64,000 bases of DNA, taken from positions 682,001 to 746,000 of the forward strand of contig NZ_JAAAPO010000001.1 in the NCBI RefSeq assembly GCF_009909235.1. The letters are read 5' to 3'. The DNA is from Novosphingobium ovatum. Its GTDB lineage: Bacteria > Pseudomonadota > Alphaproteobacteria > Sphingomonadales > Sphingomonadaceae. Positions within the stretch are counted from its first letter, which is position 1. Every line of letters begins with the position of its first letter. Positions 50,961 to 60,742 of this stretch are shown one piece after another. Under the pieces are notes generated by a model. It did no database searches. It was not told the origin of the DNA and worked only from the letters and a program-made list of their open reading frames with translations. The position numbers and the translations under genes are program-made.

Positions 50961-52184
50961 TTACGCCCAGTTGGCCATCTCGGCTTCCAGGTTCTGCACG
51001 ATGGCTTCGAAGAAAGCCTCCGTCGTCAGCCAGCCCTGTTCGGGGCCGATCAACAGCGCCAGATCCTTGGTCATTTTGCCGCTTTCGACGGTCTCGATGC
51101 AGACGCGCTCCAGCGTCTGGGCGAACTTGACCACGTCAGGCGTGTTGTCAAAACGGCCGCGATAGATCAGGCCGCGCGTCCAGGCAAAGATCGAGGCGAT
51201 CGGGTTGGTCGAGGTCGCCTTGCCCTGCTGGTGCTGGCGATAGTGGCGGGTAACGGTGCCGTGGGCGGCTTCGGCCTCGATGGTCTTGCCGTCGGGCGAC
51301 ATCAGAACCGAGGTCATCAGGCCCAGCGAGCCAAAGCCCTGCGCCACGGTGTCCGACTGCACGTCGCCGTCATAGTTCTTGCACGCCCAGACGAACTTGC
51401 CCGACCACTTCAGCGCCGAGGCGACCATGTCGTCGATCAGGCGGTGTTCGTAGATGATCCCGGCGGCGTCGAACTTTTCCTTGAAACCTTCGGTGGCGAA
51501 GACTTCGGCGAACAGGTCCTTGAAGCGGCCATCATACTTCTTGATGATGGTGTTCTTGGTCGACAGATACACCGGCCAGCCCAGCGACAGGCCATAGTTG
51601 AACGAGGCGCGGGCGAAATCGCGGATCGAATCGTCCAGGTTATACATCGACATGGCAACGCCAGCCGAAGGGAACTTGAACACTTCGCGGTCGATCACTT
51701 CGCCGTTGTCGCCTTCCCACACCAGACGCAGCTTGCCCGGGCCCGGCACCAGGAAGTCGGTCGCGCGGTACTGGTCACCAAAGGCGTGACGGCCCACCAC
51801 GATGGGGTCGGTCCAGCCCGGCACCAGACGCGGCACGTTGCTGATCACGATCGGTTCGCGGAACACCACGCCGCCCAGGATGTTGCGGATCGTGCCGTTG
51901 GGCGACTTCCACATTTCCTTCAGGTTGAATTCTTCAACGCGGGCTTCGTCCGGGGTGATGGTGGCGCACTTCACACCGACGCCATACTGCTTGATCGCAT
52001 TGGCCGAATCGATGGTGATCTGGTCGTTGGTCTCGTCGCGCTTTTCCACCGACAGGTCATAATACTTCAGGTCGATGTCGAGATAGGGCAGGATCAGCCT
52101 TTCGCGGATCCACTGCCAGATGATCTTCGTCATTTCATCGCCGTCGATCTCGACGACGGGGTTGGCAACCTTGATCTTGGCCAT
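50961..52184 (-). CDS. icd: NADP-dependent isocitrate dehydrogenase
   Basis: Isocitrate dehydrogenase of the eukaryotic-type dimeric NADP family (IDH type II), 407 aa, producing 2-oxoglutarate in the TCA cycle. It has [20 protein letters not shown] at the N-terminus, [14 protein letters not shown] at about residues 95-108 and the conserved [20 protein letters not shown] with metal-ligand aspartates. The frame extends to 52271, but 52184 is the standard start. Confidence 0.96.
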   Translation of the reverse strand: MAKIKVANPVVEIDGDEMTKIIWQWIRERLILPYLDIDLKYYDLSVEKRDETNDQITIDSANAIKQYGVGVKCATITPDEARVEEFNLKEMWKSPNGTIRNILGGVVFREPIVISNVPRLVPGWTDPIVVGRHAFGDQYRATDFLVPGPGKLRLVWEGDNGEVIDREVFKFPSAGVAMSMYNLDDSIRDFARASFNYGLSLGWPVYLSTKNTIIKKYDGRFKDLFAEVFATEGFKEKFDAAGIIYEHRLIDDMVASALKWSGKFVWACKNYDGDVQSDTVAQGFGSLGLMTSVLMSPDGKTIEAEAAHGTVTRHYRQHQQGKATSTNPIASIFAWTRGLIYRGRFDNTPDVVKFAQTLERVCIETVESGKMTKDLALLIGPEQGWLTTEAFFEAIVQNLEAEMANWA

Positions 52185-52357
52185 GTTCTTTACTTTCCCC
52201 GGGGTGGATGAATGCAGCCCCCTTAGCAGACCGGGAAAACAGCGCAAGTCAGCGGGAAACCGGGGGTGCAAGGTTATTTTTGCTGCTGCGAAGCCTTAGC
52301 AATAGGTGCGGAGGCGGCCGTGGCGGGCCGCCCCTGTCACAAGCGTCAGGCCGCTGA

Positions 52358-53362
52358 TCAGGCGCCGATCAATGCGGCGCTCAATCGACCTGCCCGCAAG
52401 GGCTGGCCCGCGCGCAGAATCCGCCCCGCCAAACGCCACAGCCGCCCGTCACCGGGGTTGTCATGGGCGTGCGTCAACAGCATGTCCCATGCCTCCCGCG
52501 TCAAGGCATCGGGCGCATACAGGGCGCGTTCGATCACCCGGCGGCGCACATAGGCTGCCGCTCCTGCGCCGAAAATCCCATCCAGTTCATCCACTTGCGG
52601 CAGGCATGAATCATTGCCCACCGGATCACGCCACCCATCCAGCCGCGCGCGGTGACACAGCCATGCCACGCCCGCATTATAGGCCTGCGTGATCAGATGG
52701 CGGTCGGACACCTGGCCCGGATAGACCCGATAGGACACCAGCGGATCGGCCAGATTGGCCATGCGCGTGACTTGTGACAGGCGCAGCCACAGGTCGTAAT
52801 CCTCGGCATGGGCAAAGGCGGGGCGATAGCCGCCCGCATTCAGCACCAGCGCGCGGGCATAGATCACCGCATTGTGGTTCAGTGTCGGGCGCAGTTCCAG
52901 CGCGTCGATCAGACCGGCATGCGTGGTGGGGCGGACAATCGGCGGGCGGGCCAGCGGGGCCCCATCCGGGCCGATCGTCGCGCATTCGGTGCCGATGATG
53001 CCATGGTCCGGATTTTGCGCCAGAAAATCCATCTGGCGGGCAAAGCGTGTGGGCGCGCACAGATCATCGGCATCCATCCGCGCCACCCATGGCGCGCGGG
53101 CCAGATGCAGCATCTGGTTCAAACTGGCCACCAGCCCACGGTTTTCGCGCAGGATCGGGCGGATGCGCGGATCGCGGGCCGCCGCGTCCAGAATGATGGC
53201 CGGCGATTCGTCGGTTGACCCGTCATCAACGATCAACAGTTCGAAATCGCCAAAGGTTTGATTCAGGATCGAATCAATCGCCTGCCGTACATAGGGACCA
53301 GCGTTATACACGCTCATCGCCACGCTGAGCGGTGGTGCGGCGGGGTTGCGCAAAATGGGCAT
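52358..53362 (-). CDS. family 2 glycosyltransferase
   Basis: A 334-residue cytoplasmic GT-A glycosyltransferase. It has VAMSVYNAGPYVRQAIDSIL near the start, the nucleotide-binding VDDGSTDESPA, the metal-binding DADD in VARMDADDLCAP, and EDYDLWLRL as the likely catalytic-base region. The sugar and acceptor are unknown. The ORF is open to 53566; MPILRNPAAPPLS at 53362 is the sensible start. No sugar-biosynthesis cluster surrounds it. Confidence 0.87.
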   Translation of the reverse strand: MPILRNPAAPPLSVAMSVYNAGPYVRQAIDSILNQTFGDFELLIVDDGSTDESPAIILDAAARDPRIRPILRENRGLVASLNQMLHLARAPWVARMDADDLCAPTRFARQMDFLAQNPDHGIIGTECATIGPDGAPLARPPIVRPTTHAGLIDALELRPTLNHNAVIYARALVLNAGGYRPAFAHAEDYDLWLRLSQVTRMANLADPLVSYRVYPGQVSDRHLITQAYNAGVAWLCHRARLDGWRDPVGNDSCLPQVDELDGIFGAGAAAYVRRRVIERALYAPDALTREAWDMLLTHAHDNPGDGRLWRLAGRILRAGQPLRAGRLSAALIGA

Positions 53363-53604
53363 GGCGGGGGCGGCTCCGGTGTGCAGCCCGCAGGGCGGGC
53401 CAAAGGCTGGCGTTCGGTCCACGCGTTGCCGGGCCAAAGGCGGCAGGCAAAACGCGGCATGGAACCCGCCGGTCACCAGGCATGCCGGACAGGCCGGATG
53501 CGGTGCTACACGCGGATGGATCGTTGGGGGCGGCGAAGGCACGAACGCAATAGCGCGCCGTTTCAACCCGTTATGCCTGCCATGTCATAAGAAGGGGGAG
53601 GAAA

Positions 53605-53680
53605 TGGTGGGCGTAGGAAGGATTGAACTTCCGACCCCTGCGATGTCAACACAGTGCTCTACCACTGAGCTATACGCCCA
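53605..53680 (-). tRNA. tRNA-Val (anticodon GAC)
   Basis: The complement forms a full cloverleaf: acceptor TGGGCGT with ACGCCCA, D-arm TAGCTCAGTGGTAGAGC, anticodon stem CTGTG/CGCAG around TTGACAT (anticodon GAC), T-arm GGAAG-TTCAATC-CTTCC, and an encoded CCA. It reads GUC and GUU codons. The genes around it are unrelated. Confidence 0.95.
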
Positions 53681-53837
53681 CGCTATTTCGTCTCTACCGA
53701 GGCGGGATGTTTCGTCCTCGCCGGGTAGGAGGCGGCCTCTAGTCCGACTTCTCGTGCTTGGCAAGCACCCTTTTGATCGGAAATGCGATTTTTTGTTACT
53801 CTCCTGAAATGCCTGTGGAAAACCCATAGGCGGCGGT

Positions 53838-54212
53838 TCAGATGCTGGCCTGCGAGGGCTGGCCAAAGACGCGCTGCACCTCCAGCACCAGATCCTTCAG
53901 GTGAAACGGCTTGGACAGCACCTTGGCCTGCGGGGCCTCGCGGCTGGCTTTGAGCGTGACAGCGGCAAAGCCGGTGATGAAGATCACCTTGGTCGCGGGC
54001 GACACCTCGGCGCAGCGCTGGGCCAGTTCGATCCCGTCCATCTCCGGCATCACGATGTCGGAGAGCAGCAGGTCGAACTTCTGCTGCTCCAGAAAGGGGA
54101 GGGCCGCTGTGCCGCGATCAACCGAAACCACTTCGTAACCGGCGTTTTCCAGCGCGCGGCTGAGGTAGGTGCGCATCGCGGCGTCATCTTCGGCCAGCAG
54201 AATTCGGATCAT
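53838..54212 (-). CDS. cpdR: response regulator CpdR
   Basis: Single-domain CheY-like receiver of 124 aa. The acidic pocket is EDD at 8-10, the phospho-acceptor Asp52 in LLSDIVMPEMDG and the conserved Lys in KVLSKPFHL. Sequence and length match CpdR, which when unphosphorylated delivers CtrA and other substrates to ClpXP and is phosphorylated through CckA-ChpT. cckA is in this window at 40432. The open frame reaches back to 54422; MIRILLAEDD at 54212 is the start. Confidence 0.88.
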   Translation of the reverse strand: MIRILLAEDDAAMRTYLSRALENAGYEVVSVDRGTAALPFLEQQKFDLLLSDIVMPEMDGIELAQRCAEVSPATKVIFITGFAAVTLKASREAPQAKVLSKPFHLKDLVLEVQRVFGQPSQASI

Positions 54213-54441
54213 CGGGCTCGTGCCTCTCATTGCGTGTGCTGTCGGTATAACGCCAATCGTAAAGACTTTCTTGCGTGTTTTTCGGCCTGCCCCTGTTTGG
54301 AACAGCCCCTCATGCCGGTAGTAAACAGGTGGCGTTAACGTGGCCGCCCGGTGACGCTTTGTCGGGGGCCGGGCAATGCGCGAAAAGACCAGCACAGCGC
54401 CGGTTTTTGACTTGGGAACCAAAGCGGGGCAGGTTGTATCG

Positions 54442-55476
54442 ATGCAGACCCCACCGCCGCCGGGCGCGCCTGAACACAGCTTTGTCTCCCCCGGTCTGGC
54501 CCTGCGCCAGAGTGATGGTGGGTGGATCGCGGGCGCGGAAGGCGCGGCCTATGCCCTGCACGCGGCTTCGGCCAGCGCGATTCCCGTGCTGATCGCGGTG
54601 CCCCATGCCGGGCGCTGTTACCCGGCCGATGTGCTGGCGCGGTTGCGGCGGCCCGAAATGGCGGCACTGCGGCTGGAGGATCGACTGGTCGACCGGATTG
54701 GCGAGGCGGTTGCGGCGCAAACCGGGGCCAGCCTGTTGGTGGCGCGGGCGGCGCGCGCGGTGATCGACCTGAACCGGGCCGAGGATGACATTGATTGGGA
54801 CATGCTGGGCACAGGCGCACCGCGAAATGGCCAATTGCCGGGGCTGACGCCGGCGCTGCCGGGGGCGGCGATGATGGGCAATGGCCGTGCTCGTGCGGGG
54901 CTGGGTCTGGTGCCGCGCCGTGTGCCGGGGCTGGGCGAATTGTGGCAAGGCCGCCTGTCGCCCGAGGAATTGGCTACGCGAATCAACGGGATACACCGCC
55001 CCTATCATGCCGCGCTGAGCGCCGCGCTGGAGGATATCCGGGTGCGGTGGGGGGCGGCGCTGTTGATCGATCTGCATTCGATGCCGCCGCTGCCTGCGCC
55101 TGTCGGGCAGGGCGGTGGAGCGGCCGAACTGGTGCTGGGGGATCGCTTTGGCGCCAGTTGTTCGGGCGCGCTGATCGCGACCGCCTTTGCCCGGGTCGCG
55201 GCCTGCGGGCGGCGGGCGGCGCATAACCGGCCCTATGCCGGGGGCTATGTGCTGGATCGCCATGCCGCGCCGCGCCGGGGCATCCATGCCTTTCAGGTCG
55301 AGATCTGCCGCGCCACCTATCTCGATTCGCGGTTGGTGGATTTGGGGGCGGGGTTCGATTCGGTGGCCGGGATGGTGGCGGGAATCGTCCGCTCGCTGGC
55401 CGAAGAGGTGGCCGTGATCGGCGCCCGCGCCACGGGTGGCAGCCTGTCGCAGGGGTGGGCGGACGCGGCCGAATAG
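54442..55476 (+). CDS. N-formylglutamate amidohydrolase family protein
   Basis: A 344-residue member of the FGase family: AVPHAGRCYPADVL at about residues 52-65, AVIDLNRAEDDIDWDML and LLIDLHSMPPLPAP are typical segments with the likely metal ligands. A further ATG at 54376 would add 22 residues. It is the second family member in the window and is longer than the one at 26789. No histidine-degradation genes are near. Confidence 0.82.
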   Translation: MQTPPPPGAPEHSFVSPGLALRQSDGGWIAGAEGAAYALHAASASAIPVLIAVPHAGRCYPADVLARLRRPEMAALRLEDRLVDRIGEAVAAQTGASLLVARAARAVIDLNRAEDDIDWDMLGTGAPRNGQLPGLTPALPGAAMMGNGRARAGLGLVPRRVPGLGELWQGRLSPEELATRINGIHRPYHAALSAALEDIRVRWGAALLIDLHSMPPLPAPVGQGGGAAELVLGDRFGASCSGALIATAFARVAACGRRAAHNRPYAGGYVLDRHAAPRRGIHAFQVEICRATYLDSRLVDLGAGFDSVAGMVAGIVRSLAEEVAVIGARATGGSLSQGWADAAE

Positions 55477-55528
55477 GCGCGTCCAGCACGGGAAAAACCC
55501 CGGGAAATGGCGTATTTCCGAACCGTTT

Positions 55529-55687
55529 GAAAAGAACCACCCCGCGCATAGGGTGCGCGAGGTGGCCAAGGTTCAGGGAGGAGGTGCAAGTGATTGCACC
55601 AGCCCGCTCGCCACCATGAGGGAAGTAACGAACGGACGCTCATGTCTTACGCTTGCGTCCCGGTGCTGGCAACCCCCGCCATGGGGG
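55529..55687. ncRNA. highly structured intergenic region, candidate small RNA
   Basis: Four consecutive hairpins: CCACC-CGCGCA/TGCGCG-GGTGG (55537-55565), GGTGCAA-GTGA-TTGCACC (55583-55600), GGACGC/GCGTCC (55634-55660) and CCCCC/GGGGG (55673-55687). On the minus strand the first is followed by TTCTTTTC, like a terminator, and the RNA would carry CCTCCTCCC (55576-55584), an anti-SD motif seen in alphaproteobacterial sRNAs such as CcsR and MmgR. On the plus strand the same bases give an SD and a nine-codon GTG ORF. It fills most of the 334-base gap 55477-55810, together with the sapC terminator. Confidence 0.45.
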
Positions 55688-55718
55688 CAGAGTGTCGCAA
55701 ATTGTAGGCGCAGAATAC

Positions 55719-55751
55719 AAAACCCCGCCAAACTGCAACAGTTTGGCGGGG
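55719..55751 (-). terminator. sapC terminator
   Basis: A 13-bp perfect stem (CCCCGCCAAACTG with CAGTTTGGCGGGG) with a 3-nt loop. On the minus strand it is followed by TTTTGT, about 60 nt after the sapC stop. Confidence 0.88.
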
Positions 55752-55810
55752 CTGTGTGAAGCGTAGCGCTACGGTGTCAGGCCGGTAGCCTGTGCCGCAA
55801 CATGGCCGGT

Positions 55811-56593
55811 TCAGGCGGCGGGAATCGCCACCTGCGGCTGGGGCATCTTGCCCTGCTGGATCTGACGGCCGAACACGTCGCGCATCAGTTCCAGGCTGAA
55901 CAGGTGGGCGATCAACAGCGGCAGGAAGCCCGACTGGTTCCAGCCACGCAGCACATCGCCGCGCACGTTCTGCAGCTTGTTCTGGTCAACCATCAGGAAG
56001 CCGCGATACACGAAGGGCTGGTCGTTGCCTTCCTGCTGGATGGCCACTTCGCCGTCGATCAGCAGTTCGTGCTTCTTCAGCTCTTCGACGAAAGCGGCGG
56101 TGCGCATGCCGGCTTCCTCGAACTGCTCGCAGAACTTGAGCATGCCCTGGGTGGTTTCGGTGGCGGTTTCGCCGTCGAACAGGGGCGCGCCATCGCCATC
56201 CTCGCCCAGCAGGCCGCTGGTCGGGTCAAAGCACAGCGACAGTTCCTGCGCGTCCGGCGTCAGCTTGGCCAGCAGGAAGGGGTAGCGGCGGGCATAGGCG
56301 GGGACATAGACGTTCTCGATGAACTTGCCCTCGTCATCGACGAACACGTTCACGCCTTCGTTCAGGCCCATCAGCGCCAGCGGCACCGGCTGATCGCCGA
56401 CCGAGAAGACGATCGGGAAATTGCGCTGCGCCTGCGGGAATTCCTCAACCGTCAGGGGGATGGCGTGCTGACCGACCAGCCACGAGGCCTTGTCGGTGGT
56501 GTGGCTCTTCCAGGTGGCGTGGTCCCGGCTGTTCAGCGGCACCAGATCGTTGTAGAACAGCGGCAAATTGGCGTTCTGCGGCGCGCTGGCCAT
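55811..56593 (-). CDS. SapC family protein
   Basis: A 260-residue member of the SapC family, common in sphingomonads and caulobacters. It has LPLFYNDLVPLNSRDHATW at the N-terminus, then VFSVGDQPVPLALMGL and YVPAYARRYPFLLAK, the family hallmarks. The first family member was described near an S-layer gene of Campylobacter; the function is not established. No signal peptide is seen. Confidence 0.85.
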   Translation of the reverse strand: MASAPQNANLPLFYNDLVPLNSRDHATWKSHTTDKASWLVGQHAIPLTVEEFPQAQRNFPIVFSVGDQPVPLALMGLNEGVNVFVDDEGKFIENVYVPAYARRYPFLLAKLTPDAQELSLCFDPTSGLLGEDGDGAPLFDGETATETTQGMLKFCEQFEEAGMRTAAFVEELKKHELLIDGEVAIQQEGNDQPFVYRGFLMVDQNKLQNVRGDVLRGWNQSGFLPLLIAHLFSLELMRDVFGRQIQQGKMPQPQVAIPAA

Positions 56594-56710
56594 AAACTCG
56601 TCTCTCCATTGGCGCGCTGGGTCCGAATAAGCCCAAAATCCGCGCGGGTTACATCGCGCACGGCTTTAGGCGCTGGACGGCATCGGCGCAAGCACTAGCC
56701 GCGTGACGGT

Positions 56711-58189
56711 TCAGCCCTTGGTCAGCTCATGGTCCAGCGGCACCAGCTTGCCCGGATTGAGCAGCCCCAGCGGATCAAGCGCCTGTTTGACGGTGCGCAG
56801 CACGGTGACGCTGGCCGGATCGGACAGGCGGGCCAGTTCGGCGCGCTTGAGCTGACCGATGCCGTGTTCGGCGCTGATTGATCCACCCCATTCCACCACC
56901 AGATCATGCACGCGGGTGCTGATCGCCGCGCCATCACCCGCCTCCCACATGGCGGCATCGGCGCCGGCGGGGGCCAGAATGTGGAAATGCACATTGCCAT
57001 CGCCCAAATGGCCAAAGGCCACCGCGTGACAGCCGGGGAACTCGGCCTCGATCGCGGCGCTGGCGTGGGTGATGAAATCGGGCATGCGGTCCACCGGCAC
57101 CGAAATGTCGTGCTGCTTGGCCGGGCCCTTGGACCGCTCGGCCATCGGCACCGTTTCGCGCAAACCCCAGAACGCCTCGGCCTGAGTCTCGCTGGCGGCG
57201 ATCACCGCATCGTCCAGCAGCCCCGCCTCGAAGGCTTCGGCCAGCATCGCCTCGACCCGCTCGTTCAGGGTGTCGGCGCTGGCGCGGTCGGCCACCACCT
57301 CGATCAGGGCGTACCACGGGTGACGGCCCTGCAACGGGTGGCGCATGTCGGGGGCATAATCAAACACCGCGCTCAGGCTGGGATCGGGGATGACCTCGAA
57401 CCCTTCCAGTGCCTCGGCCACGGCGTTTTCACAATGCAGCATCAGACGGCGAGCGGCCTGAATGCTCTCCACCCCGGCCCATACCACGCGGCGATCGGCC
57501 AGCCCCGGCACCAGCTTCAGCGTGGCGGCCGTGACAATGCCCAGCGTACCTTCGCTGCCGATGAACAACTGCTTTTGGTCGAAACCACGGTTGTCCTTTT
57601 TCAACGGGGTCAGCGAATCAAGCACGCTGCCATCGGCCAGCACCACCTGCAGGCCCAGCACCTGCTGGCGCATGTTGCCGTGGCGCAGCACCTGTGTGCC
57701 GCCCGCATTGGTGGAAATCAGTCCGCCCACCGTGGCCGATCCCTTGCCCCCCAGCGTGAGGGGGAAACGAAGGCCGGTGGCCTCGGCGGCGGTGTGCAGG
57801 TTTTGCAGGACAACCCCCGCGCCGCAGGTGACCTGACGGTTGTCGACATCAACCGGGCCAATGGTGGCCATCCGCCGCAGCGAAAGCAGCAGCGCATGGC
57901 CGCCACCATCGGGTGTGGCGCCGCCCGACATGCCCGAATTGCCGCCCTGTGGCACAACGCAAACGCCATATTGGCTGCACAGCCGCATCAGCGCGGCCAC
58001 TTCGCCCACATCGGCCGGTTGCGCCAGCGCCAGCGCCGCGCCCTGATAGCGCCCGCGCCAATCGGTCAGCCATGGCGCCATCAGATCGGCGTCCACGGTC
58101 AAACCGCGCGGCCCCAGCAGGGCGGCGGCTTCGGCCAGAAAAGCGGCAGGATCGGCGGGCGAGGGGGCGTAAACGGTGGTCTGGGTCAT
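56711..58189 (-). CDS. FAD-linked oxidase (GlcD/D-2-hydroxyglutarate dehydrogenase type)
   Basis: A 492-residue FAD oxidoreductase. The FAD_binding_4 domain has VCVVPQGGNSGMSGGATPDGG at about residues 76-96 and GGLISTNAGGTQVLRHGNMR; the C-terminal FAD-oxidase domain carries GHLGDGNVHFH, with metal-binding His, and SAEHGIGQLKRAEL. Family members oxidise D-2-hydroxy acids (D-lactate, glycolate, D-2-hydroxyglutarate). The exact substrate is not decided by sequence alone. Confidence 0.88.
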   Translation of the reverse strand: MTQTTVYAPSPADPAAFLAEAAALLGPRGLTVDADLMAPWLTDWRGRYQGAALALAQPADVGEVAALMRLCSQYGVCVVPQGGNSGMSGGATPDGGGHALLLSLRRMATIGPVDVDNRQVTCGAGVVLQNLHTAAEATGLRFPLTLGGKGSATVGGLISTNAGGTQVLRHGNMRQQVLGLQVVLADGSVLDSLTPLKKDNRGFDQKQLFIGSEGTLGIVTAATLKLVPGLADRRVVWAGVESIQAARRLMLHCENAVAEALEGFEVIPDPSLSAVFDYAPDMRHPLQGRHPWYALIEVVADRASADTLNERVEAMLAEAFEAGLLDDAVIAASETQAEAFWGLRETVPMAERSKGPAKQHDISVPVDRMPDFITHASAAIEAEFPGCHAVAFGHLGDGNVHFHILAPAGADAAMWEAGDGAAISTRVHDLVVEWGGSISAEHGIGQLKRAELARLSDPASVTVLRTVKQALDPLGLLNPGKLVPLDHELTKG

Positions 58190-58362
58190 GGCGCGCCTAT
58201 GCCACAGCCGGGCGGGTGGGGCCAGTGGGGCGCAGGTTCAGCCACGGTTCAAATTGTGGCAAGGATAAGGCAGGCCACAGGGAACGCATAACAGTGAGGT
58301 CGCAAACGACCGTCAACGGCAAGCCCCGCAATGGGGGCGCCGCGCGATGGTCGAGGCAGGTC

Positions 58363-58905
58363 ATGACGGATCAACACACATCTTGGCGGGCGCGCAGGGC
58401 GTCTTGGCGGCGGGCAAGCGCTGTGGCGTTGGCCGGGGGCCTGATGGTGCTGGCGGGATATGCGCATGGCGCGGTCGAAATGCCGCTGGCGCAGATCGGC
58501 GCTGTGGCTGATCCTTTGCCCGACGCGGCCACATCCGCCCGGCAGGTGCATGTCGAGCAGCGCATCACCATCCGCGTCGCGCCGGGCCCGGTGATGCCGT
58601 TCAACCCCGTGATGCCGATGCGTCCCCCCGAACCCGATCCGCGCCGATTGGCCCGTCCGATCGGCCGCTGTGTGCCTGCTGCCGCGATTGTCGGGGTTAT
58701 CAGCGATGGCAGCCATGTGTTGAGCCTGATGCTGCGCGATGGCCGGAGGCTGGACGCCTTGCTGGACAAGGTGTGCCGGGCGCAGGATTTCTATTCCGGC
58801 TTTTACATTGAGCGTAACGCCGATGGGCAGGTGTGCATCAACCGTGACCGGTTGCGCGCCCGCAGTGGCACTGATTGCCATATTCGCGGCTGGTCTCAAC
58901 GCTGA
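58363..58905 (+). CDS. hypothetical exported protein, Cys-containing
   Basis: A 180-residue protein: basic N-terminus RARRASWRRA, then a signal-like hydrophobic segment (VALAGGLMVLAGYAHGA), a Pro-rich linker (about 85-105), and a small C-terminal domain with Cys in GRCVPA, KVCRAQ, VCINRD and DCHIRG, which may form two disulphides. The family is not recognised. It lies 230 nt before the helicase gene. Confidence 0.6.
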   Translation: MTDQHTSWRARRASWRRASAVALAGGLMVLAGYAHGAVEMPLAQIGAVADPLPDAATSARQVHVEQRITIRVAPGPVMPFNPVMPMRPPEPDPRRLARPIGRCVPAAAIVGVISDGSHVLSLMLRDGRRLDALLDKVCRAQDFYSGFYIERNADGQVCINRDRLRARSGTDCHIRGWSQR

Positions 58906-59003
58906 AACGCGCGCGGTTTTGCCAATTTGGCGGTGATAATGGCGGTTTTTGCGGCGATGATGTCACGCCGTCGTGCCGAAATGGCGCGGATGTGCCGAAT
59001 TTC

Positions 59004-59032
59004 TTGACTTTTGCCCGGCAATTTGGCTTAGG
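59004..59032 (+). promoter_or_regulatory. candidate promoter upstream of the DEAD-box helicase
   Basis: TTGACT is a good -35 element; 17 nt later CTTAGG is a poor -10. The transcript would have a leader of about 100 nt, including a GCTGCT/AGCAGC hairpin near 59047-59071. Confidence 0.35.
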
Positions 59033-59135
59033 CCAAACGCCCGCGCTGCTGTTTTCGGGTAGTAGCAGCGATTGTCGCACCTCCCCAACGGGCTGGATGG
59101 TGCCATCCCCTTATTTCCGGATTACCATAAACGCC

Positions 59136-60668
59136 ATGAGTTTCGCCGATCTCGGCCTGTCCGACGAATTGCTGCAAAGCGTTGTTGCCGCGGGATATGA
59201 CACGCCCACGCCCATTCAGGCGCAGGCGATCCCCAGCGTGTTGATGATGCGCGACCTGATCGGGATCGCGCAGACCGGCACGGGCAAAACCGCCAGCTTT
59301 GTGCTGCCGATGATCGACATTCTGGCGCATGGCCGCCGCCGCGCGCTGATGCCGCGCAGCCTGATTCTGGAGCCGACCCGCGAATTGGCCGCCCAGGTCG
59401 CCGAGAATTTCGAGAAATACGGCAAAAACCATGATCTCAAGATGGCGCTGCTGATTGGCGGCGTGCAGATGGGCGATCAGGTCAAGGCTTTGTCCGAGGG
59501 CGTGGACGTGCTGATCGCCACGCCGGGCCGGTTGATGGACCTGTTCGAGCGGGGCAAGATCCTGCTGACGGGGTGCAACCTGCTGGTCATCGACGAAGCC
59601 GACCGCATGCTGGACATGGGCTTCATCCCCGACATCGAGAACATCTGCACCAAGCTGCCGGCCCAGCGCCAGACGCTGTTGTTCAGCGCCACCATGCCGC
59701 CGCCGATCAAGAAGCTGGCCGACCGCTTCCTGAGCAATCCCAAATATATCGAGGTTGCCCGCCCGGCCAGCAACAACACCAGCATCGCCCAGCACAAGGT
59801 GAAATGCGGCAGCAAGCAGAAGCGCGAATTGCTGCGTCACCTGCTGCGCACCGACAATGTCAGCACCGCGATCATTTTCGCCAACCGCAAGACGACCGTG
59901 CGCGAACTGGCCAAGAGCCTGAAGCGACACGGTTTTGCCGCTGGTGAAATCCATGGCGACATGGACCAGTCCAGCCGCATCGCCGAACTGGACCGGTTCA
60001 AGGACGGTTCGATCAGCATTCTGGTGGCGTCAGATGTTGCCGCGCGCGGTCTGGACGTCAAGGGCGTCAGCCATGTGTTCAATTTCGACACGCCGTGGCA
60101 CCCGGATGACTATGTCCACCGCATCGGCCGCACGGGTCGTGGCGGGGCGACGGGCCGGGCCTTTACCATCTATACCTCCGAAGACGCCGAAGCGATCGCC
60201 AATGTCGAGAAGCTGACCGGCAGCCCGATCCCTGAAATCACCGTCGATTTTGACGGTAAGGGTGAGGAAAAGGGCGTGCGCCGTCAGGGCCGCGAGGACA
60301 AGCCGCGTGAGGACCGTCCCCGCGAGGAACGCCCCCGCGACGAGAAGCCGCGTGAGGAACGCAGCCGCGACCGTGGCAACCGCCGCGACCGTTCGCGCGC
60401 CGAGCCTGTTGCCGAAACGCCGCGTGCCGAGGTGGAGAGCGTTGCGCCGCGCAGCGAAACCCGCACCGAGCGGCGCGCGCGCGATGAACGCAACGACGCC
60501 CATGTCGAGCGTTCGGACCGCCGCTATGGCCGTGACGACCGTTACGAACAGCCCCGCCGCGAGCAAGAGCGCAGCCGTGGCCGCTGGCGCGACAACGACC
60601 CGCCGTCAAAGCCGGGCGAATGGAACGGCCCGATCCCCGAATTCCTCGGCGTGTCGGCGCTGGTGTGA
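59136..60668 (+). CDS. DEAD-box RNA helicase (RhlE-like)
   Basis: ATP-dependent RNA helicase, 510 aa. The Q motif PTPIQAQAIP, motif I AQTGTGKT, Ia PTRELAAQ, motif II VIDEADRMLDMGF, motif III SATMP and motif VI HRIGRTGRGG are all present, up to about residue 370. A long Arg/Asp/Glu-rich tail (about 385-490) probably binds RNA and is encoded by imperfect short repeats (REDRPREERPRDEKPREE). It ends at a strong terminator. Confidence 0.93.
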   Translation: MSFADLGLSDELLQSVVAAGYDTPTPIQAQAIPSVLMMRDLIGIAQTGTGKTASFVLPMIDILAHGRRRALMPRSLILEPTRELAAQVAENFEKYGKNHDLKMALLIGGVQMGDQVKALSEGVDVLIATPGRLMDLFERGKILLTGCNLLVIDEADRMLDMGFIPDIENICTKLPAQRQTLLFSATMPPPIKKLADRFLSNPKYIEVARPASNNTSIAQHKVKCGSKQKRELLRHLLRTDNVSTAIIFANRKTTVRELAKSLKRHGFAAGEIHGDMDQSSRIAELDRFKDGSISILVASDVAARGLDVKGVSHVFNFDTPWHPDDYVHRIGRTGRGGATGRAFTIYTSEDAEAIANVEKLTGSPIPEITVDFDGKGEEKGVRRQGREDKPREDRPREERPRDEKPREERSRDRGNRRDRSRAEPVAETPRAEVESVAPRSETRTERRARDERNDAHVERSDRRYGRDDRYEQPRREQERSRGRWRDNDPPSKPGEWNGPIPEFLGVSALV

Positions 60669-60695
60669 TCACCGCGCCGCAAGGCTGAAAACACG

Positions 60696-60724
60696 AAAGG
60701 CCGCCTGTTACCGGGCGGCCTTTT
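60696..60724. terminator. terminator between the helicase and lacI-type genes
   Basis: AAAGGCCGCC and GGCGGCCTTTT form a stem with T tracts on both strands, serving the convergent helicase and regulator genes. Confidence 0.88.
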
Positions 60725-60742
60725 CCGTTTGGGGCTGGGGCT

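Noticed and set aside
55529..55687. 6S RNA, SRP RNA, RNase P RNA or tmRNA in the structured gap
   Set aside because: None of the conserved motifs I know for these RNAs (for example GGAAGGAAGCAGCC of SRP RNA or GAGGAAAGUCCGGGC of RNase P RNA) is present.
60300..60600. Short repeats in the helicase gene as a CRISPR or satellite repeat
   Set aside because: They encode a charged RGE/RDE-type tail of the DEAD-box protein in frame; no regular spacers.
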